Origin: Mycobacterium sp. E183
GTDB taxonomy: Bacteria > Actinomycetota > Actinomycetes > Mycobacteriales > Mycobacteriaceae
Assembly: GCF_001667735.1 (NCBI RefSeq)
Contig: NZ_LZJN01000186.1
Span: forward strand, 1-57,732
DNA length: 57,732 nt
Direction of reading: 5' to 3'
A program made the translations under genes and the position numbers. Of the stretch, positions 33,445-42,786 are shown one piece after another. Positions within the stretch are counted from its first letter, which is position 1. The number at the start of each line of letters is the position of its first letter. The notes beneath the pieces were generated by a model that saw only the letters and a list, made by a program, of their open reading frames with translations, did no database searches and was not told the origin of the DNA.

Positions 33445-34037
33445 CAGTGACCGAAGGGGTCCGGCCCCTCGCCCGGCAGCCACGACAGCCCCGGCACGCC
33501 CCAGCCGTGCGACTTGACGGCGCGCTTCGCGCTGCGGGCGTGGCGACCGATCAGCCGGTCCAGGTACAGGAAGCCATCCAGATGCCCGGTCTCGTGCTGC
33601 AGCATGCGCGCGAACAGGCCGGTGCCCTCGAGCTCGACGGCCTTGCCGTCGGCGTCGAGGCCGGTGACGCGCGCCCAGCTGGCGCGGCCGGTGGGAAACG
33701 ACTCGCCGGGGACCGAGAGGCAGCCCTCGTCGTCGTTGTCCGGATCGGGCATCGTCTCCGGGATCTCGGAGGTTTCCAGCACCGGGTTGACGACCACGCC
33801 GCGGCGCCGGTCGGTCCGGCCCCGGTCGTCGGCGCAGTCGTAGACGAAGACGCGCAACCCGACGCCGATCTGGTTGGCGGCCAGGCCGACTCCGTGTGCG
33901 GCATCCATGGTGTCGTACATGTTGGCGATCAGCTCCGCCAGGTCCGGCGGCAGCGATCCGTCGGCGCCGACCGGCACCGGCTGCGTCGGGGTGTGCAAGA
34001 CCGGATCCCCGACGATCCGGATCGGTACGACTGCCAT
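33444..34037 (-). CDS. def: Peptide deformylase
   Basis: This 197-residue enzyme has all three deformylase motifs: GVGLAANQIG (49-58), EGCLSVPG (metal Cys106) and QHETGHLDG (His148, Glu149, His152). It removes the formyl group from nascent N-termini, using Fe2+ or Zn2+. Length equals that recalled for M. tuberculosis Def. First gene of def-GNAT-xthA; divergent from the DUF3263 gene across a 201-bp gap that must hold both promoters. Confidence 0.97.
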   Translation of the reverse strand: MAVVPIRIVGDPVLHTPTQPVPVGADGSLPPDLAELIANMYDTMDAAHGVGLAANQIGVGLRVFVYDCADDRGRTDRRRGVVVNPVLETSEIPETMPDPDNDDEGCLSVPGESFPTGRASWARVTGLDADGKAVELEGTGLFARMLQHETGHLDGFLYLDRLIGRHARSAKRAVKSHGWGVPGLSWLPGEGPDPFGH

Positions 34038-34238
34038 GGTCGGCTAAGCTACCGCACGCCCGCACGGGCGGAAGCCGGCCGTGTTCTCCGGGCAATCTGA
34101 GCCAATCGGCCGACTCGCGGGTCTGGATGACGGCTTGAGGGTTTGCGCCGTGATTCAATATTCGCCGAAACACGCCCTCAGGTAAGTCAAGTCATCTACA
34201 GCAGCCGAGAATCGCCGGAAGGGTCCAGGGGAAGCTAT

Positions 34239-34547
34239 ATGGACAGCGCCATGGCGCGGGCAAATCGATCGGGGGACGATGCCGAGATCGCAGATGGCCT
34301 CACCCGCCGCGAACACGACATCCTCGCCTTCGAACGTCAGTGGTGGAAATTCGCGGGCGTAAAAGAAGAAGCGATCAAAGAGCTGTTCTCGATGTCGGCG
34401 ACGCGCTACTACCAGGTGCTCAACGCGCTCGTCGACCGGCCCGAGGCGCTGGCCGCGGACCCGATGCTGGTGAAGCGGCTGCGGCGGCTGCGGGCCAGCC
34501 GGCAGAAGGCGCGGGCGGCGCGGCGCCTCGGCTTCGAGGTGACCTGA
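34239..34547 (+). CDS. DUF3263 protein (Rv0430-like)
   Basis: This 102-residue protein is almost the same as Rv0430 from memory (MDSAMARANRSGDDAE, GLTRREHDILAFERQWWKFAG, LFSMSATRYYQVLNALVDRPEAL, basic C-terminus LRRLRASRQKARAARRLGFEV). The middle looks like a helix-turn-helix and the tail is strongly basic, suggesting nucleic-acid binding (inferred). It lies 18 bp before virR. Confidence 0.9.
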   Translation: MDSAMARANRSGDDAEIADGLTRREHDILAFERQWWKFAGVKEEAIKELFSMSATRYYQVLNALVDRPEALAADPMLVKRLRRLRASRQKARAARRLGFEVT

Positions 34548-34565
34548 CTCGCTACAGTGGGCTCG

Positions 34566-35042
34566 ATGAAAGAGCGAGTCCCCGACTCCACGGGGCTGCC
34601 CCTGCGGGCGATGGTGATGGTGCTGTTGTTCCTGGGGGTCGTATTCCTGCTGCTCGGCTGGCAGGCGCTGGGGTCGTCCGGCAGCTCCGAGGACGACTCG
34701 GCCTCGGCGGTGTCCACGTCGTCCGCCACCAGCACGTCGGCCACGCCGACCAGCACTAAGCCCGCGGCCAACCGGTCCGAGGTGCAGGTGTACAACATCT
34801 CGACAAAAGAGGGCGTCGCGTCGCGCACCAAGGATCAGCTCACGGCCGGCGGCTTCAACGTGACCAAAGTCGACAACCTGACCGTGCCCGACGTCTCGGC
34901 CACCACGGTGTATTACACCGACGCCGACGACGAGCACGCCACCGCGGACGCGGTCGGCAAAATCCTGGGCGCGCCCGTCGAACCGCGCATCCCGGCGCTG
35001 ACCGGGCAACCGCCCGGGGTCATCGTCCTCGTTACGGGTTGA
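34566..35042 (+). CDS. virR: VirR-type LytR C-terminal domain membrane protein
   Basis: This 158-residue protein has a short cytoplasmic N-terminus, one membrane helix (AMVMVLLFLGVVFLLLGW), a Ser/Thr-rich linker and a LytR_C domain (VQVYNISTKEGVASRTKDQLTAGGFNV...VYYTDADDEHATADAVGKIL). Its homologue Rv0431 (VirR) restrains vesicle release and affects envelope permeability. It is surface-facing. It follows the DUF3263 gene and precedes sodC, as in M. tuberculosis. Confidence 0.92.
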   Translation: MKERVPDSTGLPLRAMVMVLLFLGVVFLLLGWQALGSSGSSEDDSASAVSTSSATSTSATPTSTKPAANRSEVQVYNISTKEGVASRTKDQLTAGGFNVTKVDNLTVPDVSATTVYYTDADDEHATADAVGKILGAPVEPRIPALTGQPPGVIVLVTG

Positions 35043-35066
35043 CCCGTCAGCGGCTAGGCTTCCGCT

Positions 35067-35786
35067 ATGCCTCAGCTCGCTGGTTACCGCACTGCCGCCG
35101 TCACCGTTTCCGCGCTCTCCGCAGCAACTTCGGTCGCGCTGCTCGGCGCGTGCTCGTCGCCCCAGCACGCCTCGACGTCCCCGGGCACCACGCCGGCGGT
35201 GTGGACCGGTTCGCCGGCGCCGTCGGGAACCGGCACGCCGGAGGGCGGGCCCGTCGCCGCGCGGTCGGGGCCGAGCATCGTCACCCACCTGAAGGCGCCC
35301 GACGGCACCCAGGTCGCGACCGCCTCGTTCCAGTTCAACAACGGCTACGCCACGGTCACCATCGAGACGACCGCCAACGGGGTGCTCTCGCCCGGCTTCC
35401 ACGGGGTGCACATCCACAAGGTCGGCAAGTGCGAGCCCAACTCCGTCGCCCCGACCGGTGGCGCGCCGGGCGATTTCCTGTCCGCCGGCGGGCACTTCCA
35501 GACGCCCGGGCACGCCGCCGAGCCCGCCAGCGGTGACCTCACCTCGCTCCAGGTGCGCAAGGACGGGTCCGGGATGCTGATGACCACGACGGACGCCTTC
35601 GCCATGGACGACCTGCTCAGCGGCCAGAAGACGGCGATCATCATCCACGCCGGCGCCGACAACTTCGCCAACATCCCGCCGGAGCGGTACAACCAGGCCA
35701 ACGGCACCCCGGGCCCCGACCAGATGACGATGAGCACCGGTGACGCCGGCAAGCGGGTCGCGTGCGGTGTGATCGGTGCCGGCTAA
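35067..35786 (+). CDS. sodC: Cu superoxide dismutase lipoprotein SodC
   Basis: This 239-residue protein has a lipoprotein signal ending LLGAC and a Pro/Ser-rich linker. The SOD fold follows, with copper ligands in FHGVHIHKVG, GGHFQTPGH and IIHAGADN, and disulfide Cys in GKCEP and VACGVIG. The zinc-site His expected before GDL (HxGD in typical enzymes) is Ser here (ASGDLTSL). This fits the known zinc-free, copper-only M. tuberculosis SodC. It detoxifies superoxide at the cell surface. The end overlaps the next gene by 11 bp. Confidence 0.95.
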   Translation: MPQLAGYRTAAVTVSALSAATSVALLGACSSPQHASTSPGTTPAVWTGSPAPSGTGTPEGGPVAARSGPSIVTHLKAPDGTQVATASFQFNNGYATVTIETTANGVLSPGFHGVHIHKVGKCEPNSVAPTGGAPGDFLSAGGHFQTPGHAAEPASGDLTSLQVRKDGSGMLMTTTDAFAMDDLLSGQKTAIIIHAGADNFANIPPERYNQANGTPGPDQMTMSTGDAGKRVACGVIGAG

Positions 35787-36906
35787 CAGGGCCCACGCGC
35801 GCATCGATTTCGCCCGGTCACCGAGGCCGACCCTCGGCGTGGAGTGGGAGTTCGCGCTCGTCGACGCGCAGACCCGCGACCTGAGCAACGAGGCCACCGC
35901 GGTGATCGCCGAGATCGGCGAAAACCCGCGCGTACACAAGGAATTGCTGCGCAACACGGTCGAGGTCGTCAGCGGCGTCTGCAGGTCCACCGGCGAGGCC
36001 ATGGAGGATCTGCGGGAAACCCTCGGGCCCGCGCAGCGGATCGTCCGCGACCGGGGCATCGAACTCTTCAGCGCCGGCGCCCACCCGTTCGCGCAGTGGT
36101 CCACCCAGAAGCTCACCGACGCGCCCCGCTACGCCGAACTGATCAAGCGCACGCAGTGGTGGGGCAGGCAGATGCTGATCTGGGGCGTGCACGTGCACGT
36201 CGGAATCTCCTCGGCGCACAAGGTGATGCCGATCATGACGTCCCTGCTGAAGTACTACCCGCACCTGCTGGCGCTGTCGGCGTCCTCACCGTGGTGGACC
36301 GGGGTGGACACCGGGTACGCCAGCAACCGCGCGATGATGTTCCAGCAGTTGCCCACCGCCGGCCTGCCGTTCCAGTTCCAGACCTGGCCGGAGTTCGAGG
36401 GGTTCGTCTACGACCAGAAGAAGACCGGCATCATCGATCACGTCGACGAAGTCCGTTGGGACATCAGGCCTTCGCCGCACCTGGGCACCCTCGAGGTACG
36501 GATCTGTGACGGCGTGTCCAACCTGCGGGAGCTGGGCGCGTTGGTGGCGCTGACGCACTGCCTGGTGGTGGACCTGGACCGCAGGCTGGAAGCCGACGAG
36601 ACGTTGCCGACCATGCCGCCGTGGCACAACCAGGAGAACAAGTGGCGCGCGGCCCGCTACGGGCTGGACGCCATCATCATCCAGGACGCCGACAGCAACG
36701 AGCGGCTCGTCACCGAGGACCTCGACGACGTGCTGAATCGGCTTGAGCCCGTGGCGAAATCGTTGGACTGCGTCGACGAGCTGGCGGCGGTGGCCGAGAT
36801 CCCCAGGGTGGGCGCCTCTTATCAACGGCAACGCCGGGTGGCCGAGGAACACGATGGCGACCTGCGGGCGGTGGTCGACGCGCTGGTGGCCGAGCTGGAG
36901 ATCTGA
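35776..36906 (+). CDS. Carboxylate-amine ligase, YbdK/GCS2 family
   Basis: This 376-residue protein has the length and close sequence of Rv0433. Glutamate-cysteine ligase type 2 fold: TLGVEWEFALVD (metal-binding Glu), ELLRNTVEVVSG, GAHPFAQW, GVHVHVGISSAHKVM, PSPHLGTLEVRICDG and NKWRAARYGLDA. The family condenses an amino acid with an amine using ATP; the real substrate is not established. GTG 35776 lies inside the end of sodC. Confidence 0.92.
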   Translation: MPANRAHARIDFARSPRPTLGVEWEFALVDAQTRDLSNEATAVIAEIGENPRVHKELLRNTVEVVSGVCRSTGEAMEDLRETLGPAQRIVRDRGIELFSAGAHPFAQWSTQKLTDAPRYAELIKRTQWWGRQMLIWGVHVHVGISSAHKVMPIMTSLLKYYPHLLALSASSPWWTGVDTGYASNRAMMFQQLPTAGLPFQFQTWPEFEGFVYDQKKTGIIDHVDEVRWDIRPSPHLGTLEVRICDGVSNLRELGALVALTHCLVVDLDRRLEADETLPTMPPWHNQENKWRAARYGLDAIIIQDADSNERLVTEDLDDVLNRLEPVAKSLDCVDELAAVAEIPRVGASYQRQRRVAEEHDGDLRAVVDALVAELEI

Positions 36907-37532
36907 TGGAGTTGGCGATGTTCCCGCTGGAGTCGGCGCTGCTGCCCGACCAAAACCTGCCGTTGCGGATCTTCGAGCCGCGCTACGGCGCGCTGGTCCG
37001 GCACTGCCTGGACACCGGCGACCCGTTCGGTGTAGTGCTGATCTCGCGGGGACGCGAGGTCGGCGGCGGCGAGGTGCGTTACGACGTCGGGGTGTTGGCC
37101 GAGATCACCGAATGCGTCGACCACGGTGGCGGGCGGTACTCCATGCAGTGCCGGACCGGCGAACGGATCCGGGTCTCCGAGTGGTTGCCCGACGACCCCT
37201 ACCCGCGGGCGACCGTGACCGCGTGGCCCGACGAGCCGGGCGATCCGGTCACGGCCGCCCAGCTGGTCGAGGTCGAGGACAGGGTGATGGCGCTGTTCGA
37301 GCGGATCGCCGACGCGCGCGGCGTGGCGCTGCCGGACCGCGCGGCGCTGCTGGGCGAGGACCCGGCCGGCGACCCCGGACAACGCTTGTACGCGTTGGCC
37401 TCTCGCATCCCCATCGGCACGGCCGACCTCTACACGGTGCTGTCGGCGCCGTCGGCCTCCGAGCGATTGGCGGCGCTGCGCGAGGCGGTCGACGCGCTCG
37501 CCGAGGTGGTGGAGTTCCAGCTTTCCGAATGA
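36906..37532 (+). CDS. LON N-terminal (substrate-binding) domain protein
   Basis: This 208-residue stand-alone LON/PUA-like domain opens MELAMFPLESALLPDQNLPLRIFEPRY, the standard LON signature, with FGVVLISRGREVGGG, MQCRTGERIRV and a helical C-terminus. It has no ATPase or protease part. It corresponds to Rv0434. The start overlaps the stop of the ligase (TGATG), so they are co-translated. Role unknown; possibly substrate recognition or an adaptor. Confidence 0.9.
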   Translation: MELAMFPLESALLPDQNLPLRIFEPRYGALVRHCLDTGDPFGVVLISRGREVGGGEVRYDVGVLAEITECVDHGGGRYSMQCRTGERIRVSEWLPDDPYPRATVTAWPDEPGDPVTAAQLVEVEDRVMALFERIADARGVALPDRAALLGEDPAGDPGQRLYALASRIPIGTADLYTVLSAPSASERLAALREAVDALAEVVEFQLSE

Positions 37533-37548
37533 CGCGACAGGGGAGTAG

Positions 37549-38571
37549 ATGAAGGTACATCTGCAGGTCGACGGCTCACCGGTGGACGCGGCGGCGAGCG
37601 CCGCCGAGATCGCTGCGACCGGAGCCGACGGCCTGTTCACCTTCGAGGGCCAGCACGACGTGTTCTTCCCGCTGATCCTCGCCGCCGGCACCACCGGACT
37701 GGACCTGATGACGAACGTGGCGATCGCGCCGCCCCGCAGCCCGCTGCACCTGGCGCACGCCGCCTACGACCTGCAGCTCTACAGCGGCGGGCGGTTCCGG
37801 CTCGGCCTCGGCTCGCAGGTGAAGGCCCACATCGAAAAGCGTTACGGCAGTAGGTGGGAGCGGCCCGCGGCCCGGATGGCCGAAACCGTCTCGGCGATCA
37901 AGGCGATCTTCGCGGCCTGGGAAGGCCGCGCCCGCTTGGACTTTCGCGGCGAATTCTTCACCCACACCATCATGGCGCCCAACTTCAATCCCGGGCCCAA
38001 CCCGTTCGGGCCGCCGCCGGTGCTGCTGGGGGCGCTGGGCCCGGTGATGACGCGCACCGCCGCCGAGGTGGCCGACGGGCTGCTGGTGATGCCGTTCAAC
38101 AGCGCCCGCCACTTCGCCGAACGCACCCTCCCCGCCGTGGAAGAGGGCCTGCGGCGCTCCAAGCGATCCGCCGAGGACTTCGAGATCGTCGTGCAGGCCA
38201 TGGTCGCCGTCGGCCGCGACGAGGCGGGCCTGGCCGCCGCGATCGGCGGTGTGGCGTCGCTAATCTCCTTCTACGGCTCGACGCCGGCCTACCTGCCCGT
38301 GCTGGAGGCCGAGGGCTGGGCCGACGTCCAGCCCGAGCTGAATGCCCTGTCCAAACAGGCCCGCTTCCCCGAAATGCGCCGGCTCGTCAGCGACGAGATG
38401 GTGGCCCGGATCGGGATCGTCGGCACGCCCGAGGAGTGCGCACGGCAGATCGCCGCCCGATTCGGAGAGCGCGCCGCCGAGGTGTGCTGCTATTTCCCGG
38501 GTTACTCGCCGGCCGCCGCGGACGTCGCGGACCTGATCGGCGCCCTGCACCGCACGCCGGCGCTGCGATGA
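37549..38571 (+). CDS. LLM-class F420-dependent oxidoreductase (TIGR03617-like)
   Basis: This 340-residue luciferase-like protein has MKVHLQVDGSPVDAAASAAEIAATGADGLFTFEGQHD, MTNVAIAPPRSPLHLAH, RFRLGLGSQVKAHIEKRYG and PPPVLLGALGPVMTRTAAEVADG. It is typical of a mycobacterial F420 subfamily (MSMEG_2256-type, from memory). It overlaps the following crotonase gene (ATGA), so the two probably act in one degradation or modification pathway. Substrate unknown. Confidence 0.9.
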   Translation: MKVHLQVDGSPVDAAASAAEIAATGADGLFTFEGQHDVFFPLILAAGTTGLDLMTNVAIAPPRSPLHLAHAAYDLQLYSGGRFRLGLGSQVKAHIEKRYGSRWERPAARMAETVSAIKAIFAAWEGRARLDFRGEFFTHTIMAPNFNPGPNPFGPPPVLLGALGPVMTRTAAEVADGLLVMPFNSARHFAERTLPAVEEGLRRSKRSAEDFEIVVQAMVAVGRDEAGLAAAIGGVASLISFYGSTPAYLPVLEAEGWADVQPELNALSKQARFPEMRRLVSDEMVARIGIVGTPEECARQIAARFGERAAEVCCYFPGYSPAAADVADLIGALHRTPALR

Positions 38572-39383
38572 GTTCCGACCTCACCGTCGACGTCGACGCG
38601 GGCGTGGCGGTGCTCACGTTGAATCGGCCCGAGCGCCTCAACGCCTACACCGCCGAGATGGGCGCGCTGCTGGGCCGGGCCTACTCCGACTGCGACGGTG
38701 ACGACGACGTCCGGGCCATCGTTGTGACCGGGGCCGGGCGCGCATTCTGTGCCGGGGCGGATTTCTCCGGCGAGACAAGCCCTTTCGACGCCCCGGGCGA
38801 GGAATTCTCGGCGTCACCGATCACCCCGGCCGCGTTCGAGTTGCGCAAGCCGGTGATCGCCGCCGTCAACGGCCACGCGATCGGCATCGGGCTGACCATC
38901 GCCCTGCAGGCGGACCTGCGCATCGTCGCCGGCGACGCGAAATACGGTGTGGTGCAGGTCCGTCGGGGAGTGCTCCCCGACTGCATGGCGCACTGGACGC
39001 TTGCGCAGCTGACCACGTTGGGGGTGGCCGCGGACATCCTGCTGACGGGGCGGACCTTCGGCGGGGCCGAGGCGGTGACGCTCGGCATCGCAAACCGGGC
39101 GCTGCCCGCCGACCAAGTGCTCGACCACGCGGTGGCGGTGGCCCGCGACATCGCGGTCAACGTGGCGCCGATGTCGGCGGCGCTGTGCAAGCGGCTGCTG
39201 TGGGACACCGCGATCAACGGCTACACCCCGCGCCAGGTCGCGGCTCTGGAAACCCGGCTGCACCAACGGGTGATGGGCACCGCCGACGCGCGCGAAGGGG
39301 TCGCCGCTTTCCTCGAGCGCCGGCCGCCGTCCTTCACCGCGCGGCTCGCGAGCGAGTGGGAGCCGCTGCCGCCGAGCCGGTAA
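38568..39383 (+). CDS. Enoyl-CoA hydratase/isomerase (crotonase) family
   Basis: This 271-residue crotonase has VAVLTLNRPERLNAYT, the oxyanion segments GAGRAFCAGADFSG and AVNGHAIGIGLTIALQADLRI, and YGVVQVRRGVLPDCMAHWTL. At the usual catalytic Glu position (after VLP) there is Asp, so the reaction may not be standard hydration. It is translationally coupled to the upstream F420 oxidoreductase, suggesting a fatty-acid-like or sterol side-chain pathway (inferred). Confidence 0.9.
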   Translation: MSSDLTVDVDAGVAVLTLNRPERLNAYTAEMGALLGRAYSDCDGDDDVRAIVVTGAGRAFCAGADFSGETSPFDAPGEEFSASPITPAAFELRKPVIAAVNGHAIGIGLTIALQADLRIVAGDAKYGVVQVRRGVLPDCMAHWTLAQLTTLGVAADILLTGRTFGGAEAVTLGIANRALPADQVLDHAVAVARDIAVNVAPMSAALCKRLLWDTAINGYTPRQVAALETRLHQRVMGTADAREGVAAFLERRPPSFTARLASEWEPLPPSR

Positions 39384-39406
39384 TCCCGCATCGTCGGGCT
39401 GTGCTA

Positions 39407-40336
39407 CTAGATCGCGCACAACCGCTCGGAGAGGGCCCACCAGTCAGCCGCGCGTTGGTCGTCGCGCGCGTGGGGGGCGAGCCCGTCGCTGATCCGGCAG
39501 TCTTCCAGGTACAGCCCGCCCCGGCCGGCGAGCTGCGGGCTGACCGCGGCCCAGACCTGCGTGGCCGCACCCCGATCCGGTGTGAGGAAGTCGAGACGGC
39601 CGTCGCTCGGTTCGCCGCGCGCCGCGCTGTTGGCGGCGACGAGCCTGCGGAGGTTGGAGAAATCCTCGTGGGACATGTAGCGCGCCAGCGAGGTGGCCAC
39701 GGTGCCGGGATGGACGGCGAAGGCGCGAATGCCCGCGTCGCGCAGGCGGCGGTCGGCCTCCCTGGCGTACAGGATGTTGGCCGTCTTGGACGCGCCGTAG
39801 GCGACGAACTTGTCGTAGTCGCGGCGCTCCCAGTTGGGATCGTCGAAGTCGACGTCGCCCATGATGTGCCCGCCGGAGGACAGCACGACCAGCCGGGCGC
39901 CCTGTGCGGCGGCCAACGGACGCGTCAGTAGCCGGGTGAGCTCGAAATGGCCGAAATGGTTTGTCCCGATCTGGGTTTCGAACCCGTCCGCCGTCCGCCC
40001 GAACGGGGTGAACATGACCCCGGCGTTGTTCATCAAGACGTGGATCGCCGGCGCGATGTCGGTGATCGCCGCGGCCGCCGCGCGAACGCTCGACAGCGCG
40101 GTCAGGTCGAGATGCACGGTCGAGGTACGCGCGCCGGGTAGGTCCTGCGCTATCCATCCGACCGTTTCGGCCAGGGCGGCATGGTTGCGCGCCGCCAGGA
40201 CGACGTGCGCGCCGGCGGCGGCCAACGCTCGGGCCGACTCGCGGCCCAGCCCGGTCGACGCACCGGTGATCACACATGTCTTGCCGGACAGGTCGATTCC
40301 CTTGACGACATCGACGGCGGTGCGGCGTTCGGTCAT
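39407..40336 (-). CDS. Short-chain dehydrogenase/reductase
   Basis: This 309-residue SDR has the cofactor motif TGASTGLGRESA, LDLTALSSVR, NNAGVMFTPF, catalytic Ser region VVLSSGGHIMG, active-site YGASK and AVHPGTVATSLARY. It is close to the retinol-dehydrogenase-like SDRs; the substrate is unknown. It lies 19 bp downstream of the MFS exporter gene, probably in one transcript. It is related to, but distinct from, the SDR at 53130-54044. Confidence 0.93.
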   Translation of the reverse strand: MTERRTAVDVVKGIDLSGKTCVITGASTGLGRESARALAAAGAHVVLAARNHAALAETVGWIAQDLPGARTSTVHLDLTALSSVRAAAAAITDIAPAIHVLMNNAGVMFTPFGRTADGFETQIGTNHFGHFELTRLLTRPLAAAQGARLVVLSSGGHIMGDVDFDDPNWERRDYDKFVAYGASKTANILYAREADRRLRDAGIRAFAVHPGTVATSLARYMSHEDFSNLRRLVAANSAARGEPSDGRLDFLTPDRGAATQVWAAVSPQLAGRGGLYLEDCRISDGLAPHARDDQRAADWWALSERLCAI

Positions 40337-40355
40337 GCGGCCAGAGTGTATGCGG

Positions 40356-41816
40356 TCAGGCCACGCCGACGGCGACTTTGCGGGGGACCTCTTCGACGGG
40401 ATGGATGCGGCCGGTGACCAAGAGACCGGCCACCAGCGCGCCGACGAAGTACAGGCCGGCGGCGACGTGCAGCAGCCGCGCGAAGCTGGCGTCCGTCAGC
40501 GTGCCGGCCGCGATCAGGCCCACGCAGGCAACGGAACCCAGCGCCGACGTCCTGCCCACGGCGTTTTGCAGCGCCGCCGCGACCCCGCTGCGGGCCGCGT
40601 CGACCGAGGACAGATTCACCGCGGCCAGCGGCGTCAGGGTGAGCACCGAACCGACGGCCACCACGATCGTCCCGGGCAGCAGGTGCGTGACGATGTTGAA
40701 CCCGTGACCGGGACGGATGAGCAGCAGCCCCAACCCGGCCAGCAGCGGGCCCGTCGTCAAACAGATCCGAGGCCCGATGCGTGCGGCGAGCCTGCCGACG
40801 CGCTTAGCGAACAGGAACGAGATGATCGGCGTGGGTAGCGTGGCCAATCCCGCGACGGTCGCGCAATAACCGGCGACCTCCTGCGTGTACAGAGCGACCG
40901 CCAGCGCGCCCATCGTGATGGCGCCGTAGACGAAGCCGGTGGTCACATTGGCACCCGCGAAATTGCGAATCCGGAACAGCCCGAGCGGCACCAGGGGGTG
41001 CGGGGCGCGGCGCTGCCACGCCGCAAACGCGACCAGCGCGGCGACGCCCACACACAGCGAGGCGGCGACGCGGGGATCGGACCAGCCGTGCTCGCGCGAT
41101 TCGATCAGGGCATACACCGTGGCGGCCAGCCCCACGGCCGACAGGACCGCACCGGTGACGTCGACGCGGACGCGCTGGGCCGGCCGCGGCATCGGGTGCA
41201 GCCAGAATGTCAACGCGAAACCGATGACCATCGGAACGGCCGACAGGACGTAGATCCATCGCCAACTCAGCAAGTCGACCGCAAGGCCGCCCAGCAGCGG
41301 GCCGAGCGCGAACGCCGTGCCCGTCCACGCGGTCCAGGTGCCGATGGCCGTCGCGCGCTCCCCGCGATCGAACGTCGAATTGATCAACGCAAGCGACCCG
41401 GGCACCAGAAACGCGGCGCCGAGACCCTGGACGATGCGCCCGGCGATCAGCATCACCGGCGTGGGGGCGCCGGCCGCGAGCACCGAACCCGTCCCGAAGG
41501 CCACCAGTCCCAGGCGGATCACCGGCACCCGCCCGAACAGGTCGGACAGGGAGCCGCCGGGCAGGATCGTGGCCGCCTGCGCCAGCAGATAACCGTCGAC
41601 GATCCACTGCTGCAGGCAGAGCCCGCCGCCGAGGTCGCGCGCGGTGGCCGGCAGCGCCAGGTTCACCACCGTCGTGTCGAGGAAGGCGACCATCGAGACC
41701 ATGGTTGCCACGACCATGACCCGGCTGGTTGGGGCGACGTTTCGCAATCGTTGCAGCCCACCCCGGGCCGTGGGCGCGGCGACAGCGACCGCGGGAGATG
41801 GCTGCAATGCAATCAT
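40356..41816 (-). CDS. MFS drug exporter, DHA2/EmrB-QacA type
   Basis: This 486-residue polytopic protein has the 14-helix drug:H+ antiporter signature FLDTTVVNLALPATARDL in helix 1, then LAQAATILPGGSLSDLFGRVPV (motif A), VQGLGAAFLVPGSLALI (motif C-like) and many later helices. It exports hydrophobic or cationic compounds from the cytoplasm (known for the family). ATG 41816 is chosen because it leaves a normal cytoplasmic N-terminus. It lies between a DUF2867-like gene and an SDR on the same strand; the TetR gene at 42787 is divergent. Confidence 0.9.
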   Translation of the reverse strand: MIALQPSPAVAVAAPTARGGLQRLRNVAPTSRVMVVATMVSMVAFLDTTVVNLALPATARDLGGGLCLQQWIVDGYLLAQAATILPGGSLSDLFGRVPVIRLGLVAFGTGSVLAAGAPTPVMLIAGRIVQGLGAAFLVPGSLALINSTFDRGERATAIGTWTAWTGTAFALGPLLGGLAVDLLSWRWIYVLSAVPMVIGFALTFWLHPMPRPAQRVRVDVTGAVLSAVGLAATVYALIESREHGWSDPRVAASLCVGVAALVAFAAWQRRAPHPLVPLGLFRIRNFAGANVTTGFVYGAITMGALAVALYTQEVAGYCATVAGLATLPTPIISFLFAKRVGRLAARIGPRICLTTGPLLAGLGLLLIRPGHGFNIVTHLLPGTIVVAVGSVLTLTPLAAVNLSSVDAARSGVAAALQNAVGRTSALGSVACVGLIAAGTLTDASFARLLHVAAGLYFVGALVAGLLVTGRIHPVEEVPRKVAVGVA

Positions 41817-41940
41817 GTCGGTCTCACGGTGCGGCCGCCGTCGTCGTTCATCTGATTCCTCCTCGACGGCCGCCGAATCCCGTGATCCGGCAACCGTCTT
41901 CGAGAAGATGTATACGACGGGGTTACAAGCCGACTGCGGA

Positions 41941-42765
41941 TCAGCTGTGGTGTGCGAGTGCCCGTCGTCGTCCACCGTCGCGGACGGCCCGTTGCACCAG
42001 CTGCGGTGCGATGGCCCTATGCAGGGGACCAACGACGGCCCAGACCGTCCGGGCGGCGGTCTTGCGGTGGTAGTGCACGCGAGTGGTGAGTGTGGCCCGC
42101 AGGCCGTCCTGGCGTCGCAGCGCCAGTTCGCCCCGCATCAGCGGCCCGCTCGCCGTAAGGACGAACTCGTCGTGATCCGAGCGGGCGACCGACCAGCCGA
42201 TGGGGTGATCGGGCGACGGATGCGTCGCGAGGTTGAATCTCAGGACGTGGCGGTGGAGCCACCGCACGGCGCCTCCGTTCGCTTCCCGGCCCAGCGCGTC
42301 GCGGAACATCTGCTCGGCCGAGCGCGTGTCGCCGGGCTGGATCGCGGCCTCGAAGACGTCGGTGTAGTCGGACGCGGTCGCGCTGGACCGCTCGTTAAGC
42401 ACCGCAGCCGCAACGCGTTTCAGCGTCGCGCGGGTCACCGCCGCATGACCGCCGGTGCCGATGACGAGGCCGCGATACATCCGTCCGTGCAGGCCGGGGA
42501 AGGCCGCCCACGTGGTGGCGCGCAGCCGGGTGCGGTCGCCGGCCAGCGGCTCCAACTCGAACACCCACCGATACACCGCGAACGGGTGCCGGCCCTTCAG
42601 CGCGAACCGCTCCGGCGGCCGTGTCTCGTCGAGGACGAAACCGATTGGCACGGTTGACGGGTCGCCGGGATCCCGGCACATCACCCGCAGCAGCGCGGAC
42701 CACGTGTCTGCGCGCCCCGCGTCCACGGTTATGGCATGCTCATCGATATAGGGTAATCGTTCCAT
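41941..42765 (-). CDS. DUF2867/SRPBCC-like protein, two-module
   Basis: This 274-residue protein starts at ATG 42765 (MERLPYIDEHAITVDAGRADTW). The first half reads like a DUF2867/SRPBCC ligand-binding fold (FALKGRHPFAVYRWVFELEPLAGDRTRLRATTWAAFPG). A second, weaker copy follows (LRFNLATHPSPDHPIGWSV, GELALRRQDGLRATLTTRVHYH). No enzyme motif. It is divergent from TetR (22 bp between starts) and 124 bp upstream of the MFS gene on the same strand. Hydrophobic-ligand handling is plausible but inferred. Confidence 0.78.
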   Translation of the reverse strand: MERLPYIDEHAITVDAGRADTWSALLRVMCRDPGDPSTVPIGFVLDETRPPERFALKGRHPFAVYRWVFELEPLAGDRTRLRATTWAAFPGLHGRMYRGLVIGTGGHAAVTRATLKRVAAAVLNERSSATASDYTDVFEAAIQPGDTRSAEQMFRDALGREANGGAVRWLHRHVLRFNLATHPSPDHPIGWSVARSDHDEFVLTASGPLMRGELALRRQDGLRATLTTRVHYHRKTAARTVWAVVGPLHRAIAPQLVQRAVRDGGRRRALAHHS

Positions 42766-42786
42766 ATAGAAGGACCATACTAGATC

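Noticed and set aside
42766..42786. TetR operator between the DUF2867-like gene and the TetR gene
   Set aside because: The 21-bp gap and flanks contain AT-rich TATGG-like half sites, but no symmetric palindrome good enough to call.
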